Source: Sanguibacter keddieii DSM 10542
GTDB lineage: Bacteria; Actinomycetota; Actinomycetes; Actinomycetales; Cellulomonadaceae
Length of the DNA: 64,000 nt
Assembly: GCF_000024925.1 (NCBI RefSeq)
Contig: NC_013521.1
Location: 1 to 64,000, forward strand
Direction of reading: 5' to 3'
In this document: positions 12,888 to 21,858 of the stretch, in pieces
Position numbering within the stretch: the first letter of the stretch is position 1
How the letters are laid out: each line of letters starts with the position of its first letter
The notes under the pieces: generated by a model
What the model was told of the DNA's origin: nothing
What the model saw: only the letters and a program-made list of their open reading frames with translations
The model's database searches: none
Position numbers and translations under genes: made by a program

Positions 12888-13967
12888 CTACTTGCTGGTG
12901 CCCTCGGTGCCGGTGGACTCGTGGGAGTCGGGGGCGTTCTGGCCGGCCTTGTTCACGGCCTGGTCCTCGTCGTCGGCGGTCTTCTCGCCGATCTTCGTGG
13001 CGACGGCCTCGCCCGCCTTCTTGGCGGAGTCGGCAGCGTTCTCGCCAGCCTCGGCGAGGTCCTCACCGGCGGACTGTGCGGACGACTTCGCGCGCGAGGT
13101 CGTCTTCTTGGCGGTGGCCTTGGCCTCGGAGAGCTTGTCGGCGACCTTCTCCGAGAGGTCCTCGGCCTTGTCGGCGACCTTGCCCGAGACCTCGCGGGTC
13201 TTGGCGACGGCAGCTCCGGCAGCCTCGCCGACGGCCTCGGCAGCGTCGCCCACGGCGCGCTCGGCCTGGTCCGCGGTGCTGGAGTCGACCTTCTCCCACG
13301 GCTCGGCCCACGGGTCCGTGGTCGGCTGGGCACGGCGCCACAGGACGAGAGCCCCGCCCGCAGCGGCGACGCCTGCGACGACCCACCAGCCCTTGCCGGA
13401 CTTCTTCTGCTTCTTCTTGGTGTGCTTCTCGACCGCGTGGACCGCGTCGGAGAGCTTGATCGGTGCCTTCTCCGAGGCGGCCTTGATCGACTCGGCCACG
13501 TGCGACGCACCGGCGGAGGCCTTGGAGGCGACGATGCTCGCACCCTCACCCGTGGCGTCGGCAGCGGTGCGGGTGGCGTCTGCGGCGTTCTTGGCGGCGT
13601 CGTTGAGCGCGGCGACGATCTTGGGGAACAGATCGTCGACGAGCTTGTCGTGCGCGCTGTCGATGACGGGGGAGGCCTTGCCGGCGGCCTTCTCGACGGC
13701 GGGGGCAGCAGCCTTGACCGACTCGTTCCAGGCCTGCTCGAGGCGCGGCGTGACCCACTCGACGAAGGCCTCGACCTTCGGGGTGCCCCAGTCCTTGGCC
13801 TGCAGCGCAGCCTCGCGGGCCTGCCCGGCGACGACGGTCGCCTTCTCGCCGGCCTGGTGCGCACCGTCAGAGAGGACCGACGCCAGGTCAGCGGCCTGGT
13901 CCTTGATCTTGTCGGTGTCGATCTTGTCGCTCGTAGCCTTGGCCGAGCCCTTGATTCCGTCCAACAT
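12888..13967 (-). CDS. Ala/Lys-rich helical protein with one membrane segment (cwsA position)
   Basis: I do not recognise a specific family. The 359-residue product starts MLDGIKGSAKAT at ATG 13967, behind GGGAG. It consists mostly of amphipathic, Ala-, Lys- and Glu-rich helix of the LEA/apolipoprotein-like style. One hydrophobic segment, WWVVAGVAAAGGALVLW, lies near residue 210 just after a strongly basic KKKQKK patch, so the N-terminal half is probably cytoplasmic. The C-terminal third has repeated ADKAEDLSEKVADKLSEA-type heptads. It occupies the place of cwsA in mycobacteria, between tRNA-Ala and the cyclophilin on the minus strand. The sequence is much longer and I do not claim homology. 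Confidence 0.75.
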   Translation of the reverse strand: MLDGIKGSAKATSDKIDTDKIKDQAADLASVLSDGAHQAGEKATVVAGQAREAALQAKDWGTPKVEAFVEWVTPRLEQAWNESVKAAAPAVEKAAGKASPVIDSAHDKLVDDLFPKIVAALNDAAKNAADATRTAADATGEGASIVASKASAGASHVAESIKAASEKAPIKLSDAVHAVEKHTKKKQKKSGKGWWVVAGVAAAGGALVLWRRAQPTTDPWAEPWEKVDSSTADQAERAVGDAAEAVGEAAGAAVAKTREVSGKVADKAEDLSEKVADKLSEAKATAKKTTSRAKSSAQSAGEDLAEAGENAADSAKKAGEAVATKIGEKTADDEDQAVNKAGQNAPDSHESTGTEGTSK

Positions 13968-14113
13968 TGAATAACTCCCTGAGGGTAGTGGGATGCACCT
14001 ACCACCACTCTGCCACCTCAGGGGCGAGCACGCAGCGGAGCCGTGCGTGGGCGTCCTGTGACGACTCTGAGGCGTCCTGCCCACAGGACGGGCGTCCGTG
14101 GAAGAATGGCGGC

Positions 14114-14653
14114 ATGTTCGCAACCCTCCACACCACTGCTGGTGACATCCGTATCGAGCTGTTCCCCAACCACACGCCGAAGACGGTGCAGAACTTCACC
14201 GGTCTCGCGACCGGTTCCAAGACCTGGACGGACCCCAAGACGGGCGCCGAGAGCAACGAGCCGTTCTACGACGGCCTCATCTTCCACCGCGTCATCCCGG
14301 GCTTCATGATCCAGGGTGGCTGCCCCCTCGGCACCGGTACCGGAGACCCCGGCTACAAGTTCGACGACGAGATCCACCCCGAGCTCTCGTTCAACAAGCC
14401 CTACCTGCTCGCCATGGCCAACGCCGGCACCCGCCGCAACGCCATCACCGGCCAGCCCGAGGGCACCAACGGCTCGCAGTTCTTCGTGTCGGTCGAGGCC
14501 ACCCCGTGGCTCAACGGCAAGCACACCATCTTCGGTGAGGTCGCCGACGACTCGAGCCGTGCCGTCGTCGACGCGATCGCCTCCGCGGCCACGCGCCCCG
14601 GCGACCGCCCGGTCGAGGACATCACCATCACGTCCGTCACGATCGAGGACTGA
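14114..14653 (+). CDS. ppiA: Cyclophilin-type peptidyl-prolyl cis-trans isomerase
   Basis: This enzyme catalyses cis-trans isomerisation of Xaa-Pro bonds in the cytoplasm. The 179-residue protein is a single cyclophilin domain without a signal peptide. Key features are FHRVIPGFMIQGG at about 57-69, NGSQFFV with the catalytic Gln/Phe region near 118-125, and a W-containing site at TPWLNGKHTIFGEV. ATG 14114 gives the canonical MFATLHTTAGDI start; the longer open frame upstream is not conserved-looking. The gene holds the ppiA position of the actinobacterial origin region and is followed 29 bases later by the rhomboid gene. Confidence 0.95.
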   Translation: MFATLHTTAGDIRIELFPNHTPKTVQNFTGLATGSKTWTDPKTGAESNEPFYDGLIFHRVIPGFMIQGGCPLGTGTGDPGYKFDDEIHPELSFNKPYLLAMANAGTRRNAITGQPEGTNGSQFFVSVEATPWLNGKHTIFGEVADDSSRAVVDAIASAATRPGDRPVEDITITSVTIED

Positions 14654-14682
14654 GCGGCTCCTCGCCGCTGCCCGACCGACGC

Positions 14683-15543
14683 ATGAGCACTCCGAGCACG
14701 CCGCACGGGGCGGCCGACCAGACCGTCCCCACCTGCCCGAGGCACCCTGACCGCGTGAGCTACGTACGCTGCCAGCGGTGCGGCAGGCCGTCGTGCCCGG
14801 AGTGCTCTGTGCCGGCCTCCGTCGGCGTCCAGTGCGTCGACTGCGTCCGCGAGGCGCAGCGCAACGCCCCCGTGCACCGCACCGCCCTCGGTGCGCCGCT
14901 GCGCGGCGGGCGGCCCGTGGTCACCTGGACCATCATCGGGCTCTGCCTCGCCAGCTACGTCCTCCAGCTCGCAATGGGGTGGGGCGGCTGGACGAGCCGG
15001 CTGGCCTTCTCGCCCGCCCTCGGCGAGATCGAGCCGTGGCGTTTCGTCACCGCCGCCTTCGTGCACTCCACGAGCTTCTTCCACATCGCGCTCAACATGT
15101 ACGCGCTGTGGATCGTCGGCCCCTACCTCGAGAACCTCCTCGGTCGGGTCCGGTTCACCGCCCTCTACCTGCTCTCCGCGATCGGCGGGCAGGTCGCGGT
15201 GGTCCTCCTCGCTGACCCTTCCGGTGCCTCGTGGTTCACCGGGACCGTCGGAGCCTCCGGCGCGGTGTTCGGCCTGTTCGGCGCGATCTTCGTCGTCATG
15301 CGCAAGATGGGGCAAGAGGCCCGCGGGATGCTCGTGATCATCGGCCTCAACCTCGTGGTCGGGTTCGTCGTCCCGAACATCTCCTGGCAGGGGCACCTCG
15401 GTGGGCTCGTCACCGGGACCGTGCTCGGTGCCGTGTACGCCTACGCGCCGCGCGAGCGGCGCACCGTGGTGAGCGTGCTCGTCACGGTCGTGGTCGCCGT
15501 GGTGCTGGTCGGTGCGGCCCTGCTGCGTTATTCACAGGCGTAG
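14683..15543 (+). CDS. Rhomboid-family intramembrane serine protease with N-terminal zinc-binding segment
   Basis: Rhomboid proteases cut transmembrane substrates within the membrane. The 286-residue protein begins with a Cys/His-rich segment at about 18-55 (CPRHPD, CQRCGRPSCPEC, CVDCV), a B-box-like zinc site common in actinobacterial rhomboids. Six or more hydrophobic helices follow. The catalytic serine is in GASGAVFG near residue 190 and the catalytic histidine in GHLGG near 239. The structural HIALNMYALW motif lies near 128. The start ATG is 14683. Substrates are unknown. Its last codons include the first DnaA-like box of the cluster described at 15528. Confidence 0.93.
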   Translation: MSTPSTPHGAADQTVPTCPRHPDRVSYVRCQRCGRPSCPECSVPASVGVQCVDCVREAQRNAPVHRTALGAPLRGGRPVVTWTIIGLCLASYVLQLAMGWGGWTSRLAFSPALGEIEPWRFVTAAFVHSTSFFHIALNMYALWIVGPYLENLLGRVRFTALYLLSAIGGQVAVVLLADPSGASWFTGTVGASGAVFGLFGAIFVVMRKMGQEARGMLVIIGLNLVVGFVVPNISWQGHLGGLVTGTVLGAVYAYAPRERRTVVSVLVTVVVAVVLVGAALLRYSQA

Positions 15544-15636
15544 AGCTCGCTGTCCACAGCGGTGGGGATACTCGGGTGCGATCGGCAGGATCTTGCGGGA
15601 ACTACACACCTGTAAGTTATCCACATCTGTGGACAG
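15528..15636. other. DnaA-box cluster outside oriC
   Basis: Four DnaA-type nonamers lie within 109 bp: TTATTCACA at 15528-15536, CTGTCCACA at 15550-15558, a perfect TTATCCACA at 15617-15625, and TGTGGACAG at 15628-15636 on the opposite strand. Positions 15627-15643 (CTGTGGACAGGCCTGTG) are identical to oriC positions 1701-1717. Apart from the first box, the cluster is in the 233-bp convergent gap between the rhomboid gene and crgA. Confidence 0.75.
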
Positions 15637-15776
15637 GCCTGTGCATGATCTACGCCACCCCCGATCTCGGCGCCTTTCCTGCAGGGACGCAGAAGGCCCC
15701 CGAGCGGGCAGCACGTCGACGACGTGGCCACGCTCGAGGGCCTCGGGCCCGGCAGGCGCAGAGCCTGCTCGCGGAG

Positions 15777-16046
15777 CTACTTCCAGCGGGTCGACAGACC
15801 GAATCCGCCGAGCAGGATCATGAACCCGACGAGGATGTTCCACCGGCCGATCGGCGGGATCGGCAGCTGCGCGCCACCCGACGTCAGGTAGAAGAGGACG
15901 ACCCACAGGATCCCGACGATGAACATCGTGATCATGGTCGGCACCAGCCAGGCCGGGTTGCCCTCGCGGACCTGCTTGACCTTGGGTGCGGAGGCCTGCG
16001 CAGACGAGGTCTGGGCGGCCTTCTTGCGGCGCTTCGATTCAGGCAC
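15777..16046 (-). CDS. crgA: Cell division protein CrgA
   Basis: CrgA is a small actinobacterial membrane protein of the septum that interacts with FtsZ, FtsI/FtsQ and CwsA and coordinates division with wall synthesis. The 89-residue product has a basic N-terminus (ESKRRKK). Two membrane helices follow, at about 36-57 (MITMFIVGILWVVLFYL) and 66-84 (WNILVGFMILLGGFGL). They are separated by a short LPIPPIG loop, and the protein ends STRWK, all typical of the family. The start is GTG 16046, nine bases after AGGAG. It lies on the minus strand divergent from the DUF881 gene, as in mycobacteria. Confidence 0.95.
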   Translation of the reverse strand: MPESKRRKKAAQTSSAQASAPKVKQVREGNPAWLVPTMITMFIVGILWVVLFYLTSGGAQLPIPPIGRWNILVGFMILLGGFGLSTRWK

Positions 16047-16139
16047 GGGAGCCGGCTCCTGTCGATGGGTCGACGACGTATTCTCGACTAGCGTAGTGGC
16101 ACGCAGCGCTCGCACCGCACACAGTGGACAGTTGGGACC

Positions 16140-16892
16140 ATGGCACCTCAGACGCACGGCCGCAGGACGTCGATCCGGGCGACCCTGTCGGTGACCCTCG
16201 TGCTCGTCCTGTCCGGGCTGCTCTTCACCGCCAACGCCCGCCTGTCGGGCGGCGAGGAGAACCGTCAGCCCGAGAACTTCGCGGAGCTGGTACGCCAGGA
16301 GGTCGACCGCGGCGACGAGCTGCTCTCCGAGGTGGAGGGCCTGCGCTCGACCGTCGACACCCTCAGCGCCTCGCTCGACGTGCAGGCGCCCACCCTCGAC
16401 CCCGTCCTCGACGTCAACTCCGGCATCCAGGCCGGGATGACCCCCGTGACAGGACCCGGACTGCGGGTGCAGCTCGACGACGCGCCCACCAACAGGCCCC
16501 AGCCCGAGGAGATCGTCCCGGACGACCTCGTGGTCCACCAGCAGGACCTCGAGGGCGTCATCAACGCGCTGTGGGCCGGGGGAGCAGAGGCCATGACGCT
16601 CCAGGGGGAGCGGGTGACCGCCCTCACCGCGTTCCGCTGCGTCGGCAACGTGCTCTCGCTCCACGGCCGTGTGTACTCCCCGCCCTACGTGGTCGAGGCT
16701 GTCGGCGACCCCGACCAGCTCCGCGCGGCGCTCGACGCCTCGGGCCCGCTGAGCATCTACCGGGAGTACGTCGCCGCCGTCGGCCTCGGTTACGACGTGC
16801 AGGGCCAGGACCAGATCGACGTCCCGGCCTTCACGGGATCGCTCACCCTCGAGCACGCCACCGTGCCCGAGGGTGTGGACGTGTACCGGTGA
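16140..16892 (+). CDS. DUF881 membrane-anchored protein
   Basis: DUF881 proteins (Rv0012-like) are conserved next to crgA in actinobacteria and have been linked to the division machinery by position only. The 250-residue protein has one N-terminal membrane anchor at about 13-31 (ATLSVTLVLVLSGLLFTAN) and a short coiled coil near 45-80. An extracytoplasmic DUF881 domain follows, including the GPGLRVQLDDAP segment. The start is ATG 16140 without a strong ribosome site. It is divergent from crgA (93-bp gap) and precedes trpG. Confidence 0.88.
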   Translation: MAPQTHGRRTSIRATLSVTLVLVLSGLLFTANARLSGGEENRQPENFAELVRQEVDRGDELLSEVEGLRSTVDTLSASLDVQAPTLDPVLDVNSGIQAGMTPVTGPGLRVQLDDAPTNRPQPEEIVPDDLVVHQQDLEGVINALWAGGAEAMTLQGERVTALTAFRCVGNVLSLHGRVYSPPYVVEAVGDPDQLRAALDASGPLSIYREYVAAVGLGYDVQGQDQIDVPAFTGSLTLEHATVPEGVDVYR

Positions 16893-17030
16893 CCGCGCAC
16901 CGGGCCGAGGACCGATGGCGGCCCGAGCCCACGTACCCTCTTCTCTAGCGGCACTCGCCGCTCCGGACGGCCACCAGGGCGTCGACGGGGCCGGGACCGC
17001 GACCACAGGACCACCAGCGGGAGACCCGTC

Positions 17031-17666
17031 ATGACCCGAATCCTCGTCGTCGACAACTACGACTCGTTCGTCTACACGATCGTCGGATACCTGCAGCAGC
17101 TCGGCGCAGAGACCGTCGTCGTCCGCAACGACGCCGTGCCCGCGCTCGAGGAGCGCTCCGGCTACGACGGCGTGCTCGTGTCCCCGGGCCCCGGGACGCC
17201 GGCCGAGGCAGGTCAGAGCCTCCAGGTGATCCGCGACTGCGCCGCCACGGGGACGCCGATGCTCGGCGTGTGCCTCGGGCACCAGGCGCTCGGCGAGGCC
17301 TTCGGGGCGACCGTCACCCACGCGCCGGAGCTCATGCACGGCAAGACCAGCGTGGTCGCGCACCGTGACGGCGGCGTGCTCGCCGGTCTGCCGCACCCCT
17401 TCACCGCCACCCGCTACCACTCGCTCGCCGTCGTCACCGGCACGGTGCCCGACGAGCTCGAGGTCACGGCGGAGGTCGAGGGCGCGCACGGCACCATCAT
17501 CATGGGGCTCGCGCACCGCGAGCTGCCCCTGCACGGCGTGCAGTTCCACCCCGAGTCGGTGCTCACCGAGGGGGGCCACCGGCTGCTGGCCAACTGGCTA
17601 GAGATCTGCGGGTCGACCGACGCCGTCGCACGCTCCGAGGGGCTGGCACCGCTGCTGCACCGCTGA
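17031..17666 (+). CDS. trpG: Anthranilate/aminodeoxychorismate synthase glutamine amidotransferase subunit
   Basis: This is the class I glutamine amidotransferase subunit that supplies ammonia for anthranilate (tryptophan) or 4-amino-4-deoxychorismate (folate) synthesis. The 211-residue protein has SPGPGTPAEAG, the nucleophile Cys in GVCLGHQALGEAFG near residue 80, and the His-x-Glu pair in QFHPESVLTEGG near 172. The partner subunit is not in the window. This origin-region copy is annotated trpG or pabA in relatives; it may serve both pathways. It is followed by a strong bidirectional terminator facing the kinase operon. Confidence 0.93.
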   Translation: MTRILVVDNYDSFVYTIVGYLQQLGAETVVVRNDAVPALEERSGYDGVLVSPGPGTPAEAGQSLQVIRDCAATGTPMLGVCLGHQALGEAFGATVTHAPELMHGKTSVVAHRDGGVLAGLPHPFTATRYHSLAVVTGTVPDELEVTAEVEGAHGTIIMGLAHRELPLHGVQFHPESVLTEGGHRLLANWLEICGSTDAVARSEGLAPLLHR

Positions 17667-17737
17667 CGGCAGCACGGCTGCTGGACCGCTGACCGAGCGC
17701 GTCAGGGCACTCGCTCCACCACCCACCGACCGACCAC

Positions 17738-17778
17738 GAGAGAAGGCCACCACCCGTCACGGGTGGTGGCCTTCTCTC
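17738..17778. terminator. Bidirectional terminator between trpG and pknB
   Basis: A near-perfect 19-20-bp inverted repeat (GAGAGAAGGCCACCACCCGT and its complement) with a 1-3-base loop lies between two convergent genes, ending in TTCTCTC on one side. Confidence 0.92.
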
Positions 17779-17791
17779 ATGTGCGCTGCTG

Positions 17792-19867
17792 CTAGTCGTC
17801 GTTGCGCCCCGGTGCCTCTCCGCTGCGTCCGGGGGAGTTCCCGCCCGCCGATCCGCTCTCGTCGTCAGAGGGTGTCGACTCGGTGTCGGTCGGGTCGGGG
17901 GACGGCTCCGGCTCGAAGGTGAGGATCACCGTCGACTCGGGGTCCACCACGGTGCCGGGAGCAGGGTTCGACGAGACGACCCTCGTCGTCGGGTTCGGGG
18001 TCGAGGTCTCCGGCGCGAGCAGCATCACGAGGTCCGCCCCGGAGAGCGCCGTCCGTGCCTCGTCCAGGGTCAGGCCGACCAGGTTCTCGGGGACGGTCGT
18101 CTGCTGGATCTTGGCGATCTGCACCGTGATCTGGGCGCCCTGGTCGACCCGGCCAGAAGGAGCGAACGAGATGACCGTGTCGTCCGCGACCCCCTCAGAC
18201 TCGGAGAAGGGGACGGGGGTCTCCTCGAAGTTCCCCGTCAGGCCGAAGGCCTGGAGCGTCGCGAGCGCGTCGGCCCGGGTCATCCCGGTGAGGTCGGACA
18301 GCTCGACCTGGCCGTTCGAGACGAGCAGGGTGACGGTGTCGCCCTTCTTGGCGGCGGTGCCCGCCTTCGGCTCGGTCTGGGTGACCGAGTCGCGGGCCAC
18401 CTTGATGCTGAACTCGGACTCGCGTGACGAGGCGACGACCAGGCCCTCGGCCTCGATGGCGCGGACCGCCTGCTCCTGCGTGTAGCCGGTGACGTCAGGC
18501 ACGGTCGCCTCCTCCGGCCCCGTCGACGTCCACACCTGGATGGTGCTGTCAGCAGGTGCGGAGGCGCCGATCGCCGGGTCGCTGCGGACGTAGAGCCCGG
18601 CCTCGACCTCGGTGCTGGCCTCTTCGAAGAACTCGGGCGGGGTGGTGAAGCCCTCGTTGCTCAGCGCCGTGGTGATCTCGGCCCTCGTCATCCCCGTGAG
18701 GGTGGGGACGGCCTCGTTGGGGACGGGTTCCTCGCGGTTGTTGAGCAGGAACATCGTCGCGATCACCGCGAGGGCGATCACGGCGATGGTCACGAGGGTC
18801 CAGAGGAGGGCACGGTGCTTCGGCTTGTCCTCGTCGTCCTCGGTCTCGAGCTCCGCGAGGGGGTCCTCGGCCGTGGCGACGGGCGCCCAGGCCGGGGCGA
18901 CCTGCGTCTCGTCGGCCACCGAGCTGAAGATCTCGGTCGCGCCCTCGGCAGGACCGGTCGCAGCTGCCGCCGCGACGACGGCGCCGAGCGGCCCGGCTGC
19001 CATGGCACCGCCGCGGATCGCGGCCTCGAGGTCGGAGCGGAACTCGGCGGCGCTGCCGTAGCGCGCCGTGCGCTCCTTGGCGAGCGCCTTGAGGGTCACG
19101 CGGTCGAGGGTCTCGGGGACGTCGGACGCGATGCTGCTCGGGCTGACCGGGGCCTCGCGGACGTGCTGGTACGCGACGGACACGGGGGAGTCGCCGGTGA
19201 ACGGCGGACGGCCGGTGAGCAGCTCGAAGAGCAGGCAGCCGGTCGAGTACAGGTCGCTGCGGGCGTCGACGCTCTCGCCGCGGGCCTGCTCGGGGGACAG
19301 GTACTGGGCGGTGCCGATCACGGCCTGCGTCTGCGTCATCGTGGCCGCGGAGTCCGCGAGGGCGCGCGCGATGCCGAAGTCCATCACCTTGATCGCACCG
19401 GTCGGCGTGAGCATCACGTTCGCGGGCTTGATGTCGCGGTGCACGATGCCCGCGTGGTGCGAGTACTCGAGCGCGGAGAGCACGCCTGAGGTGATCTCGA
19501 CGGCCTCGTCGATCGGCACGGCGTTGCCGTCCTGGAGGATGTCGCGGACCGTGTGGCCCTCGACGTACTCCATGACGATGAAGGGAACGTGGGACACGGC
19601 GCCGCTGGGCTCGGTGAAGGTGTCCTCACCGGTGTCGTACACCGCGACGATGGCGGGGTGGTTGAGCGCAGCCGCGGACTGCGCCTCGCGGCGGAACCGG
19701 GCCTGGAACGACGGGTCCCGAGCGAGGTCGGAGCGCAAGATCTTGATCGCGACGGTCCGTCCGAGACGGTTGTCGTGGCCGATGTGGACCTCGGCCATAC
19801 CACCGCGGCCGATGAGCTCACCGACCTCGTACCGGCCCGCAAGGGTGCGGGGTGCCTCGTCAACCAC
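17792..19867 (-). CDS. pknB: Ser/Thr protein kinase PknB with four PASTA domains
   Basis: PknB is a transmembrane receptor kinase that senses peptidoglycan fragments and lipid II and phosphorylates wall-synthesis and division proteins. The 691-residue protein has an N-terminal kinase domain with GRGGMAEV, catalytic Lys42 (VAIK), HRDIKPAN near 141 and DFG in VMDFGIA. A basic juxtamembrane linker, one membrane helix near 345-365, four extracytoplasmic PASTA repeats at about 380-650, and an acidic Ser/Gly/Pro-rich tail follow. It starts with GTG, whose first base is shared with the pknA stop codon, so it is translationally coupled. It is the last gene of the seven-gene operon. Confidence 0.97.
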   Translation of the reverse strand: MVDEAPRTLAGRYEVGELIGRGGMAEVHIGHDNRLGRTVAIKILRSDLARDPSFQARFRREAQSAAALNHPAIVAVYDTGEDTFTEPSGAVSHVPFIVMEYVEGHTVRDILQDGNAVPIDEAVEITSGVLSALEYSHHAGIVHRDIKPANVMLTPTGAIKVMDFGIARALADSAATMTQTQAVIGTAQYLSPEQARGESVDARSDLYSTGCLLFELLTGRPPFTGDSPVSVAYQHVREAPVSPSSIASDVPETLDRVTLKALAKERTARYGSAAEFRSDLEAAIRGGAMAAGPLGAVVAAAAATGPAEGATEIFSSVADETQVAPAWAPVATAEDPLAELETEDDEDKPKHRALLWTLVTIAVIALAVIATMFLLNNREEPVPNEAVPTLTGMTRAEITTALSNEGFTTPPEFFEEASTEVEAGLYVRSDPAIGASAPADSTIQVWTSTGPEEATVPDVTGYTQEQAVRAIEAEGLVVASSRESEFSIKVARDSVTQTEPKAGTAAKKGDTVTLLVSNGQVELSDLTGMTRADALATLQAFGLTGNFEETPVPFSESEGVADDTVISFAPSGRVDQGAQITVQIAKIQQTTVPENLVGLTLDEARTALSGADLVMLLAPETSTPNPTTRVVSSNPAPGTVVDPESTVILTFEPEPSPDPTDTESTPSDDESGSAGGNSPGRSGEAPGRNDD

Positions 19868-21858
19868 TACGTGTCCTTAGGTGTTGTTGGGGATGCTGCG
19901 CCGCGGCTCTGTGAGCCCGTGGCTTGGACGATCATGGCATCCGTACCGGTCCCGCCGGTCGATTCTACCGAGATCGTCTCCGAGAGGTGACCATCGCCCG
20001 ACGGGCTGGAGGAGTCCTCCGACCCCGACGAGTCGAGCAGCGCCTTCGCGAGGGTCGCGGTGAGGACCACGACCAGCACGAGCACGAGGGCGAGCGTCGG
20101 CCACCCGACCGAGCGCACGGTGTCGAGGAAGCCGGCGAGCCCGCCACGACGCTGCGCGCCTCGGCGCCGGCTCGAGGAGCTGCCTCGTCCAGGCCTGCCG
20201 CTGCCAGACCTGCCACGTGCTGCCGGGCTCGCGGACGCACCTGTCCTGCCGCCGGCCGCAGGGGTGCGGGGGAGTCCCGACCGTGGGCCGGCCGACCTCG
20301 GCTGGTCGGAGGTGCGTGCACGGTCTGTCGCACCGGTGTGCGGCACGCGGCGTCGCACCGCACCGGTCTGCTCCGAGGGAGCAGGGGGCTGCTGACCGTG
20401 GCCGGCAGCGTCCGGCGAGCGTCGCGGGGAGTCGACCGCGTCCCACACCGGGGTCTGGGGCTCCCACTGCGCAGAGCGCTGCTCGGGCGCTGACCGAGGC
20501 TGGCGCTGCGGGAGGGTACGGGTCGGCTCGTCCGCCGGTGGGGGCGGCGGCAGGGCGTCGTGGCGGGCACGCGCCGGTGGGGCCTGCGGCGCGGGCTCTG
20601 CCGACAGGTGGTGCGCCTCCCGGCCCGCCCCGCCGAGGCTCGTGGGCTCGGGCGACGTGCGTGCGCTGCCCTGAGAGCCCTCAGCGCCGTGGGTGCCGTG
20701 AGCGAGGTGCTGGGGGTCGGCGGTCTCCGACGGGGCAGGGAGCATCCGGCGACCGACGGGCGCCGACGGTGCGCTGCCGTGGGCGGTCTCCGGGTCCTCG
20801 GGACCGGCGACCGGGGGAGCAGGCGGCGCCGTCCGTGACGTGCCGGGCTGCTGCACGGGCGGCAGCGGCACCGCGGGCGCCACGGGTGCTGCGGGCTCGG
20901 CTGACAGCGCCGCTGCGGGCGGTGCTGCTGGCGCGGCCGGTGCGGTCGTCGGCAGACCTGCTGTGGGGGGTGCTTCGCGGCGTGCGGGAGCAGGCTCGGG
21001 GTCGCGCCGGCGGCGCCCGTTGCCCCAGGGGTCGGCGGCGATCTCGTCGGCGAGCAGGTCGAAGGTCCGCGCGAGGATCGCGCCGCTGCGCGGTCGGTCG
21101 AGCGGGTCCTTGGCGAGCATGCGCATGACGAGGTCCGCGAGACCGGTGTGGACCGTCGCAGGCAGCGGAGGGACGGTCTCGTTGACCTGTGCCACGGCGA
21201 TGTCGACGGGGGTCGCGCCGGTGAAGGGCCGGTTGCCGACGATGGACTCGTAGGCGACGATCCCGAGGGCGTAGATGTCCGAGGCCCCGGTCGCGGCCTT
21301 GCCGATCGCCTGCTCCGGCGAGAGGTACTGCGCGGTGCCCATGACCATCCCCGCCGCGGTCATGGGGATCTGGTTGGCGGCGAGGGAGACGCCGAAGTCG
21401 GTGATCTTCACCTCGCCCGAGCGCTCGAGCAGGATGTTGCCGGGCTTGACGTCGCGGTGGACCACCCCGGCGACGTGCGCGGCGTGGAGTGCTCGTGCGG
21501 TCTGCGACAGGATCGACAGCAGGCGCAGCACGGGCAGCACGGGCTCGCGCTCGAGGAGGTCGGACATGGGCTCGCCCTGGACGAGCTCCATGACGAGGTA
21601 GCCGGAGCCCTGCTGCTCGCCGTAGTCGTAGAGCTGGGCGATGTTCGAGTGGGACAGGGCGGCGCTGTTGCGCGCCTCGGTCCGCAGCCGGTCGAGGAAG
21701 TCGGAGTTGCCGGCGAACTCCTCGCGCAGGACCTTGACGGCGACGTCGCGGGCCAGCGACTCGTCGTGCGCGACCCAGACCTCTCCCATGCCACCGACAG
21801 CGATCTGCCGGACCAGGCGGTACCTGCCGCCGAGCGCCATCTGCGCCTCTGGCTTCAT
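19867..21858 (-). CDS. pknA: Ser/Thr protein kinase PknA
   Basis: PknA works with PknB to control cell shape and division. The 663-residue protein has a kinase domain at about 1-275 with VGGMGEV, Lys42 (VAVK), HRDVKPGN and DFG in ITDFGVS. A long Pro/Ala/Ser/Arg-rich disordered linker of about 300 residues follows. One membrane helix lies near 610-630 (TLALVLVLVVVLTATLA), with a short extracytoplasmic tail lacking PASTA domains. The start ATG overlaps the pbpA stop by four bases. The linker is longer than in mycobacterial PknA (about 430 residues in total). Confidence 0.95.
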   Translation of the reverse strand: MKPEAQMALGGRYRLVRQIAVGGMGEVWVAHDESLARDVAVKVLREEFAGNSDFLDRLRTEARNSAALSHSNIAQLYDYGEQQGSGYLVMELVQGEPMSDLLEREPVLPVLRLLSILSQTARALHAAHVAGVVHRDVKPGNILLERSGEVKITDFGVSLAANQIPMTAAGMVMGTAQYLSPEQAIGKAATGASDIYALGIVAYESIVGNRPFTGATPVDIAVAQVNETVPPLPATVHTGLADLVMRMLAKDPLDRPRSGAILARTFDLLADEIAADPWGNGRRRRDPEPAPARREAPPTAGLPTTAPAAPAAPPAAALSAEPAAPVAPAVPLPPVQQPGTSRTAPPAPPVAGPEDPETAHGSAPSAPVGRRMLPAPSETADPQHLAHGTHGAEGSQGSARTSPEPTSLGGAGREAHHLSAEPAPQAPPARARHDALPPPPPADEPTRTLPQRQPRSAPEQRSAQWEPQTPVWDAVDSPRRSPDAAGHGQQPPAPSEQTGAVRRRVPHTGATDRARTSDQPRSAGPRSGLPRTPAAGGRTGASASPAARGRSGSGRPGRGSSSSRRRGAQRRGGLAGFLDTVRSVGWPTLALVLVLVVVLTATLAKALLDSSGSEDSSSPSGDGHLSETISVESTGGTGTDAMIVQATGSQSRGAASPTTPKDT

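Noticed and set aside
12921..13970. A Gly/Leu/Val-rich plus-strand frame opposite the Ala-rich membrane protein
   Set aside because: Mirror of the repetitive Ala/Lys/Glu codons on the other strand; no start signal.
15231..16091. A 286-codon frame across the rhomboid end and crgA
   Set aside because: It crosses two well-supported genes and the DnaA-box cluster in the wrong frame or strand.
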